DNA from: CALFMR01 sp035550595
GTDB lineage: Bacteria; Acidobacteriota; Vicinamibacteria; Vicinamibacterales; SCN-69-37
Assembly (NCBI GenBank): GCA_035550595.1
Contig: DASZOV010000117.1
Coordinates: 1 to 14,257, forward strand
Length of the DNA: 14,257 bases
Direction: 5' to 3'
Shown here: in pieces, positions 9,119 through 14,257 of the stretch
Layout of the letters: the number at the start of each line of letters is the position of its first letter
How positions within the stretch are numbered: position 1 is the first letter of the stretch
The notes under the pieces: generated by a model
The model's database searches: none
What the model saw: only the letters and a program-made list of their open reading frames with translations
What the model was told of the DNA's origin: nothing
Made by a program: the position numbers and the translations under genes

Positions 9119-10354
9119 ATGGCCCACTACGGACTGGTCTTCGTCGTGCTCGCCGCGATCCTCGTCGGCCTTGCCGCCGGCAAGGCGTGGGAGCGCTACA
9201 AGCTCGTCGAAGGGCGATGGATCGATCGCCGCCGCGTCAGGCAATCGCCCCACTTCATTCTCGGACTGAATCATCTCGTCGCCGGCCAGGTGGATCTCTC
9301 GATCGAAGAGCTGGAGAAAGCCGCGGCACTCGACCCGTCCGCCTTCGAGCTGCACCTCGTGCTCGGCAATCTGTATCGCGAGAAAGGGCAAGTCGGCCGC
9401 GCGGTGCAGGAACATCAGTCGCTGCTGCAGCGGCCGCGGCTCAATCGCGTCGAGCACACGAACGTCCTTCTCTGCCTCGGTCTCGACTACCGGCGAGGCG
9501 GCTTCGTCGATCGCGCGGTGGAAGCGTTCGCGGAGGTGCTGAAGCTCGATCCCGAGAATGAAACCGCGCTCATCAACATGGAGAAGCTGCAGGAGGACCA
9601 GCACCAATGGCAGGAGGCGTACGTCACGCGCCGCCGGCTGGCGCGTATCGCCGGGCCGCCCGACCAGCCGAAGTCGCAGCTCATCCTCGCGTTTCTCGAA
9701 ACAGAGCTCGGCCTGCAGGCGCTGAAGGAAGGCCGCATCGCCGACGCGACCCGCCGGTTCGAGGCGGCGATCGACCTCGACCCGGGCGTCATGCCCGCGT
9801 ACCTGCACCTGGGTGATGCGCACGCGCAGCAGGGCGACCTGCCGGCTGCCATCACGACGTGGGAACGCTCGATCGAAATGCAGCCCGACCGTGCGTATCT
9901 CGTACTCGATCGGCTCGAACACGGCTACTCGACGATCGGCTCCAGCCAGCGCTTCCAGGACTTGTGCCAGCGACTGATCGCGGCCTCGCCGCGCGAGTGG
10001 CGCGCGCGTGCCGCGCTCTCCCGGCATCTGGTGAATCGCGGGCAGACGGGGCCCGCGCTCGAACTGCTCTTCGAGGCGCTCGAGCACAACCCGCACGCGC
10101 TCGCCATCCACCAGTCGATCTGGGCCGCGCTGTCGGCGCTCGACCTACCGCGGCACCTGGTCGCGCGCTACGTCGAGATCACGCGCCAGTCGGTCTTCTA
10201 CCTCGACCCGCACGTCTGCGTGCGGTGCCGCTATCGCAGCACGGAGCTCATCTGGCAGTGCCCGCACTGCCATGAATGGAACACGTTCGTCGAAGAGCGC
10301 ATCACACCGGCCACTGATACCGAGGCCGAGATCCCCGCGAGCCTCGCGCGCTGA
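9119..10354 (+). CDS. lapB: LapB/YciM-like TPR protein with C-terminal zinc ribbon
   Basis: The 411 residues have the full LapB layout: an N-terminal membrane anchor (about 3-21, VFVVLAAILVGLAAG) with the rest facing the cytoplasm, then tetratricopeptide repeats from about 45 to 350 (for example 48-73, 118-145, 195-222, 226-254), and a rubredoxin-like metal knuckle CVRC...CPHC (C367, C370, C381, C384). In E. coli LapB acts with FtsH to set LpxC turnover and so LPS amount; whether it does this here is inference, supported by its place directly behind the Kdo genes. It starts 3 nt after kdsC and coaE starts 2 nt after it. The C-terminal tail beyond 390 is low complexity. Confidence 0.88.
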   Translation: MAHYGLVFVVLAAILVGLAAGKAWERYKLVEGRWIDRRRVRQSPHFILGLNHLVAGQVDLSIEELEKAAALDPSAFELHLVLGNLYREKGQVGRAVQEHQSLLQRPRLNRVEHTNVLLCLGLDYRRGGFVDRAVEAFAEVLKLDPENETALINMEKLQEDQHQWQEAYVTRRRLARIAGPPDQPKSQLILAFLETELGLQALKEGRIADATRRFEAAIDLDPGVMPAYLHLGDAHAQQGDLPAAITTWERSIEMQPDRAYLVLDRLEHGYSTIGSSQRFQDLCQRLIAASPREWRARAALSRHLVNRGQTGPALELLFEALEHNPHALAIHQSIWAALSALDLPRHLVARYVEITRQSVFYLDPHVCVRCRYRSTELIWQCPHCHEWNTFVEERITPATDTEAEIPASLAR

Positions 10355-10356
10355 CG

Positions 10357-10980
10357 ATGGCGGCGTCCGTGCTCCGCGTGGCGCTCACGGGCGGAATCGC
10401 GACCGGCAAGTCGTACTGCCTGGGCCGCTTCGCGGCTCTCGGCGTGCCGACGATTGACGCCGACGTGCTGTCGCACGAGGTGGTTGCGCCCGGCACGACG
10501 GGACTCGCCGCGGTCGTCGCGCGTTTCGGGAAGGATGTGATCGGCGCGAACGGCGGGCTCGACCGCACGGCGCTCGGCGAGGTCGTCTTCGCCGATGCCT
10601 CGGCGCGGGCCGATCTCGAGGCCATCATTCATCCACTCGTCTACGCGCGTATCCGCGAGTGGTTCGTGCATTTGGACACGGTGCCGGCATCGAGCGCGGC
10701 CGCGCCGGGGTTCGCCATCGCCGACATTCCCCTGCTCTACGAAACCAGTCACGAACGCGACTTCGACCACGTCATCGTCGCGGCCTGCTCCGCGTCGGTT
10801 CAGCAACAGCGCCTGGCCGACCGCGGTTTCTCCCCCGACGAAATCCGCCAGCGTCTCGACGCGCAGATGTCCACCGACACCAAACGCGCTCGCGCGGACA
10901 TCGTCATCGACACGAACGGCAGCAAAGAAGCGACGGACCGGCAGGTCGCCGCGGTGTTCGAGGCGCTGCGAAAGCACTGA
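10357..10980 (+). CDS. coaE: Dephospho-CoA kinase
   Basis: Phosphorylates dephospho-CoA with ATP in the last step of coenzyme A synthesis. It has 207 residues, the usual size. The P-loop is TGGIATGKS (11-19), followed by IDAD (about 33-36), IHPLVY, IPLLYET and a C-terminal ADIVIDTNGS, all in the family's order. It is the last gene of the plus-strand cluster, 2 nt behind lapB, and ends tail-to-tail with folD. CoA supply links loosely to lipid A acyl chains, but the pairing may be only positional. Confidence 0.95.
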   Translation: MAASVLRVALTGGIATGKSYCLGRFAALGVPTIDADVLSHEVVAPGTTGLAAVVARFGKDVIGANGGLDRTALGEVVFADASARADLEAIIHPLVYARIREWFVHLDTVPASSAAAPGFAIADIPLLYETSHERDFDHVIVAACSASVQQQRLADRGFSPDEIRQRLDAQMSTDTKRARADIVIDTNGSKEATDRQVAAVFEALRKH

Positions 10981-10981
10981 G

Positions 10982-11009
10982 AGGGTTCTTCCCTGAGCCT
11001 GAAGGCTCA
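10982..11009. terminator. Candidate bidirectional hairpin between coaE and folD
   Basis: The 48-nt convergent gap contains TGAGCC-TGAA-GGCTCA (10994-11009), a perfect 6-bp stem, next to AGGG-TTCTT-CCCT (10982-10994). Neither strand has a clear U-tract after it, so it is a weak terminator candidate based mainly on position. Confidence 0.35.
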
Positions 11010-11028
11010 AGGCTCCACAAGAAACCGC

Positions 11029-11964
11029 TCAGGGCTTCACAGAAAGACGATTGCTCGCCGCCGTCAGCGTATTCGCGAGCAGCATGGCGATCGTGAGCGG
11101 GCCGACGCCGCCGGGGACTGGGGAGAGCGCACCGGCGACGTTCACGACTGACGGGTGGACGTCGCCGACGACGGTCGAGCCGCGTGTGTCGAGGGTCGCG
11201 AGACGCGGGCTATCGGTGCCGAAGATCTCGACGACTCGCGTGCGGTCACTGACGGGCGTGGTACCGACATCGACGACGGCCGCTCCAGGCTTGACCATGT
11301 CCGGCGTCACGAAGCCGGGCCGGCCGATGGCCGACACGAGGATGTCGCCCTGTCGCGTCACGGACGCGAGATCCGTCGTGCGCGAGTGGCAGATCGTCAC
11401 GGTCGCGTTCCGCTGCAGCAGCAGGAGCGCCATGGGCTTGCCGACGATCTCGCTCCGACCGATGACGACCGCATGGCGGCCGGCGATCGTCACCTGCTCG
11501 CGATCGAGCAGACGAATGACGCCCGACGGCGTGCATGGCGCGAGCACCGCGCGTCCCTGCACGAGGCGGCCGACGTTGACGGGATGAAAGCCGTCCACGT
11601 CCTTCTCCGGATCGATCAGATCGAAGACGGCACGTTCGGCCTCGGGTCCCATGGCCGCGGGCAGCGGCGACTGCACGAGGATGCCGTCGCATTGGTCGTC
11701 GGCGTTCAACCGTTGGACGAGCGCGAGCACGTCGACGAGCGCGGCGTCGGCCGACAGCCGGTGCACCTTCACGGCGATACCCGACTCCCCGCCCGCACGT
11801 TCCTTGCCGCGGACGTAGACCTGTGATGCCGGATCGTCGCCGACGAGCACGATCGCGAGCGCCGGCGGACGGCCCGCGCGGTGAGTGAACTCGTCAATCG
11901 CCGGCCGCAGCTCGGCGCGAATCGCGGCCGCGGCCGCCGTGCCATCCAGTCGTCGTGCAGACAT
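11029..11964 (-). CDS. folD: Bifunctional methylenetetrahydrofolate dehydrogenase / cyclohydrolase
   Basis: Interconverts 5,10-methylene- and 10-formyl-tetrahydrofolate with NADP. Read from ATG 11964 it has 311 residues (typical about 285-300). Key residues: Y50 and K54 in SQVYVRGK (catalytic lysine), Q98 in VQSPLP (97-102), EKDVDGFHPVN (120-130), GRSEIVGKPM (169-178) as dinucleotide loop, CHSRT (192-196) and PVPGGVGPLTIAML near the end. The frame is open 49 codons further upstream, but that part overlaps thiE and is not FolD-like. No Shine-Dalgarno is visible; a weak -10-like TACCCT lies 7 nt before the ATG. A short C-terminal tail follows the conserved region. Confidence 0.95.
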   Translation of the reverse strand: MSARRLDGTAAAAAIRAELRPAIDEFTHRAGRPPALAIVLVGDDPASQVYVRGKERAGGESGIAVKVHRLSADAALVDVLALVQRLNADDQCDGILVQSPLPAAMGPEAERAVFDLIDPEKDVDGFHPVNVGRLVQGRAVLAPCTPSGVIRLLDREQVTIAGRHAVVIGRSEIVGKPMALLLLQRNATVTICHSRTTDLASVTRQGDILVSAIGRPGFVTPDMVKPGAAVVDVGTTPVSDRTRVVEIFGTDSPRLATLDTRGSTVVGDVHPSVVNVAGALSPVPGGVGPLTIAMLLANTLTAASNRLSVKP

Positions 11965-11979
11965 GGCGGACAGGGTACC

Positions 11980-12003
11980 AAAACTTCGCGCGCGAGAGCG
12001 CGC
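11980..12003 (-). terminator. Candidate intrinsic terminator behind thiE
   Basis: On the minus strand, 13 nt after the thiE stop, GCGCGC-TCTC-GCGCGC (12003-11988) forms a 6-bp all-GC stem followed by GAAG and then TTTT (11983-11980). The stem is short and the T run only four, so termination may be partial. It would separate folD from the accB-accC-thiE transcript. Confidence 0.4.
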
Positions 12004-12016
12004 CGCGTAACGCCAG

Positions 12017-12646
12017 CTACGCGAGTGCGTGCAGATAGTCGTGGACGCGGGCGGCGGGGCCGCCGATGAGCAGGTCGGCGATGATCGCGACCGACGCAGC
12101 TCCCGCGGCAATCACCTCGGGTGCCGTGTCGATCGTGATGCCGCCGATAGCGACGACGGGCCGCGGAGATTCCGTGTAGGGGCCGGCCCCCGTGCCGGCC
12201 CGCGACGCCGGCTTGCCCGCCGACGCCAGGCGCACGGCCATGCGCACACCTTCCAGGCCGACGACGGGATCGGGCCGGTCCTTGCTCGTCGTGCCGAACA
12301 CCGGTCCGATGGCGAGATAGTCGATGGGCTCGCCGAGCGCCGCGCGCACCTGCGCCTCGGTGTGCGTCGATCGGCCGATGGGCATGTCCGCGCCGACAAC
12401 GCTTCGCGCGGCCGCCGGATCCAAATCCGTCTGCCCGACGTGCAACCCGCTGGCGCCCGCCAATCGCGCGATGTCCGCGCGGTCGTTGACGATGAACGTC
12501 GCGCCCGCCGCCTCGGCCTTTCGCACGAGCGCCTCGGCCAGCTCGAGCATTTTGCCGCTCGCCATCGTCTTGGCGCGCAGTTGGAAGAGACGCACGCCGG
12601 CATCGAGCCAGACGGCGGCGAGCGTCAGCGGATCGAGGCCGCTCAC
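12017..12646 (-). CDS. thiE: Thiamine-phosphate synthase (start uncertain, internal repeat insertion)
   Basis: Joins HMP-pyrophosphate and the thiazole phosphate to thiamine phosphate. From GTG 12646 it has 209 residues with FQLRAK (21-26), IVNDRAD, LHVGQTDLD, IGRSTHT, IGPVFGTTSK and VVAIGGIT, the family's substrate-binding motifs in order. The frame is open upstream to 12718 and encodes PRLYAILDTDRLH, the expected first strand of ThiE, so the true start is probably before the GTG. No ATG, GTG or TTG exists there, only ATC (12703) and CTG (12700, 12715). An extra stretch of about 15 residues (ASRAGTGAGPYTESP) just before VVAIGGIT is encoded by a REP-like repeat. accC ends directly upstream in the same frame. 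Confidence 0.85.
   Translation of the reverse strand: MSGLDPLTLAAVWLDAGVRLFQLRAKTMASGKMLELAEALVRKAEAAGATFIVNDRADIARLAGASGLHVGQTDLDPAAARSVVGADMPIGRSTHTEAQVRAALGEPIDYLAIGPVFGTTSKDRPDPVVGLEGVRMAVRLASAGKPASRAGTGAGPYTESPRPVVAIGGITIDTAPEVIAAGAASVAIIADLLIGGPAARVHDYLHALA
12175..12200 (-). repeat. REP-like half-element inside thiE
   Basis: On the minus strand GGCCGGCACGGGGGCCGGCC plus one base and CTACA, identical except for that one base to 6589-6614. It lies in frame within thiE and encodes residues AGTGAGPYT, in the segment that ThiE homologues lack. Confidence 0.8.
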
Positions 12647-12718
12647 GTGCAGCCGGTCGGTGTCGAGAATCGCGTAGAGCCGCGGAAGCGGCGCGGGCAG
12701 GATGGACGTCGGCAGAGC

Positions 12719-14104
12719 CTATGCGCTCGCGGCGCGGCGTGCCGCGGCGTCCTTTTCTTTCTCTTTCTCGGTCGCGAACCGTTCCATGAACGCGGTGCTG
12801 AGCCGGCCAGCCACGAAATCCGGCTCGGCCAGAATCTTCAAGTGCAGCGGGATCGTCGTCTTGATGCCGTCGACGACCGTCATCTCGAGCGTGCGCCGCA
12901 TGCGGGCGATCGCCTCCTCGCGGTCGCGCCCGTAGGCGATGATCTTCGCGATGAGCGAGTCGTAGTACGGCGACACCGTGCACTCCGAGTGCGCGTAGGA
13001 ATCGACGCGCACGCCGGGCCCGCCCGGCACGCTGAACGCCTGGATGAGACCCGGGCTCGGCACGAACGTCTCGGGATCTTCCGCGTTGATGCGGCACTCG
13101 ATCGCCGCGCCGCGGAAGTGGACGTCACCCTGCTTGAACGCCAGCCGCTGCCCGGCGGCGATCCGAATCTGCTCTTTGACGATGTCGATGCCCGTGACGA
13201 ACTCGGTCACCGGGTGCTCGACCTGCAGGCGCGTGTTCGCTTCGAGGAAATAGAAGCGCCCGGACGGGTCCATGAGGAACTCGAACGTGCCGGCGTTCGT
13301 GTACTGCACCGCGCGGGCCGCGTCGACAACGGTCGAGCCGAGCTTGCGGCGCTGCTTGTCGGTCAAGGCCGGCGAGGGCGCTTCCTCGATGAGCTTCTGG
13401 TGGCGGCGCTGGATCGAGCACTCGCGCTCGCCGAGATGGATGACGTTGCCGTGATGATCGCCGAGGACCTGGAATTCGATGTGCCGCGGCGACTCGACGT
13501 ATTTCTCGAGGTACACGTCGCCGACGCCAAAGGCCGCTTCGGCCTCGCGCGTCGCGGTCTTGAGCGATCTCGACAGCTCGTCGGCCGAGCGCACGACGCG
13601 CATCCCGCGTCCGCCGCCGCCGGCCACGGCCTTGATGATGACCGGGAAGCCCAGCTCCTTGGCCACCTTCTGCGCCTGATCTTCGCTCTGGACGGGTCCG
13701 TCGCTGCCCGGCAGCACGGGCACGCCGGCCTTCTTCATCGCGCGGCGCGCGCGGGCCTTGTCGCCCATCAGCCGGATCACGTCCGGATATGGCCCGATGA
13801 ACTTGATGTGGCACGCCTCGCAGACTTCCGCCAGGTACGCGCTCTCGGACAGGAACCCGTAGCCGGGATGCAGCGCATCGGCGCCCGTGATCTCGGCCGC
13901 GCTGATGATGGCCGGCACGTTCAGGTAGCTGTCGAGGCTGCGCGCCGGGCCGATGCACACGTCCTCGTCGGCGAACCGCACGTGGAGCGAGTGCTCGTCG
14001 GCTTCGGAGTAGACGGCTACGGTCTTGATGCCCAGTTCGCGGCACGCGCAGATGATGCGCAGCGCGATCTCTCCGCGGTTGGCGATGAGGATTTTGTTGA
14101 ACAT
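12719..14104 (-). CDS. accC: Acetyl-CoA carboxylase, biotin carboxylase subunit
   Basis: Carboxylates the biotin of BCCP using ATP and bicarbonate, the first step of fatty acid synthesis. The 461 residues compare with 449 in E. coli. Seen are the N-terminal IANRGEIALRI, K116 in MGDKARAR, K158 before the glycine-rich loop GGGGRGM (162-168), H208, K237 in RRHQKLIEEAPS, E275 and E288, and the catalytic stretch NTRLQVEHPVTE (290-301; R292, Q294, V295, E296). ECRINAEDP and YYDSLIAKI follow. The last 16 or so residues are a charged, alanine-rich tail beyond the conserved region, so the TAG at 12721-12719 is a natural end and not a truncation. It follows accB after 37 nt. No clear Shine-Dalgarno. 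Confidence 0.97.
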   Translation of the reverse strand: MFNKILIANRGEIALRIICACRELGIKTVAVYSEADEHSLHVRFADEDVCIGPARSLDSYLNVPAIISAAEITGADALHPGYGFLSESAYLAEVCEACHIKFIGPYPDVIRLMGDKARARRAMKKAGVPVLPGSDGPVQSEDQAQKVAKELGFPVIIKAVAGGGGRGMRVVRSADELSRSLKTATREAEAAFGVGDVYLEKYVESPRHIEFQVLGDHHGNVIHLGERECSIQRRHQKLIEEAPSPALTDKQRRKLGSTVVDAARAVQYTNAGTFEFLMDPSGRFYFLEANTRLQVEHPVTEFVTGIDIVKEQIRIAAGQRLAFKQGDVHFRGAAIECRINAEDPETFVPSPGLIQAFSVPGGPGVRVDSYAHSECTVSPYYDSLIAKIIAYGRDREEAIARMRRTLEMTVVDGIKTTIPLHLKILAEPDFVAGRLSTAFMERFATEKEKEKDAAARRAASA

Positions 14105-14142
14105 CGTGTCTGACGGCCTATCGGCTGGAGGCGGCCGGCCGT

Positions 14143-14257
14143 CTAGCTCACCTTCACGGCGAACAACCGGTCGCCGAACTGCACGGGCTTCCCGTTCTCG
14201 ACGTAGATCGCCGCGATCTCGCCGTCGCGGTCGCTCTCGATCTCGTTCATCAGCTTC
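14143..14257 (-). CDS. accB: Biotin carboxyl carrier protein of acetyl-CoA carboxylase, C-terminal end only
   Basis: The minus-strand frame entering from the right edge reads KLMNEIESDRDGEIAAIYVE, continues through NGKPVQFGDRLFAV and ends VKVS then TAG. This is the end of the biotinyl domain: the first complete codon (14256-14254) is the lysine of the EAMKLMNEI motif to which biotin is attached. The remainder lies outside the window. AccB carries carboxybiotin between AccC and the AccAD transferase, and the accB-accC pair is a common operon. Confidence 0.93.
   Translation of the reverse strand, partial: KLMNEIESDRDGEIAAIYVENGKPVQFGDRLFAVKVS

Noticed and set aside
12029..14113. 694-codon open frame on the plus strand opposite thiE and accC
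   Set aside because: It lies antisense to two clearly identified genes, its product is rich in R, D, H, A and E with no known motifs, and such frames are a normal by-product of GC-rich codon use.

Overview
The window comes from a GC-rich, LPS-bearing (Gram-negative type) bacterial chromosome. It holds the whole CMP-Kdo pathway, a LapB homologue and a PilP/GspC-like protein. Protein character, dense gene packing and the style of the intergenic repeats suggest Acidobacteriota (Vicinamibacteria-like). That placement is inference: there is no rRNA or marker tree here. No tRNA, rRNA, CRISPR array, transposase or prophage gene was seen.

Left part (1-3063, minus strand) is a TCA-cycle cluster: icd (NADP-type isocitrate dehydrogenase), mdh (malate dehydrogenase), then, after a 645-nt non-coding gap, the first nine codons of sucC (succinyl-CoA synthetase beta) running off the left edge. 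The gap holds a long hairpin and a copy of an intergenic repeat family. Upstream of icd lies a 226-nt regulatory-looking region with a perfect -10 hexamer, a 12-bp dyad and two DnaA-box-like repeats.

Middle (3290-10980): a minus-strand PilP/GspC-like membrane-anchored protein is divergent from a plus-strand cell-envelope cluster, kdsB-pyrG-kdsA-kdsD-kdsC-lapB-coaE. KdsD, KdsA, KdsC and KdsB are the four enzymes that turn ribulose-5-phosphate into CMP-Kdo, and PyrG makes the CTP that KdsB uses. LapB is linked in enterobacteria to control of LPS synthesis, and CoaE makes coenzyme A. kdsB/pyrG overlap by ATGA; kdsC/lapB and lapB/coaE are 3 and 2 nt apart. The pyrG-kdsA gap is filled with repeats followed by a probable kdsA promoter placed so close to the start codon that the mRNA may be leaderless.

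Right part (11029-14257, minus strand): accB (3' end only, starting at the biotinyl lysine), accC, thiE and folD. accC and thiE lie in the same reading frame, separated by a single TAG with no ATG/GTG/TTG where ThiE should begin. thiE also carries an in-frame copy of the GC-rich palindromic repeat found upstream of kdsA.

The unusual content is mainly in the repeats: (i) a repeat family just behind the stop codons of mdh and pyrG whose hairpin arms differ between copies by compensatory changes; (ii) a REP-like palindrome both between genes and inside thiE; (iii) heptamer tandem tracts (ACTTCGA) in two unrelated gene gaps.
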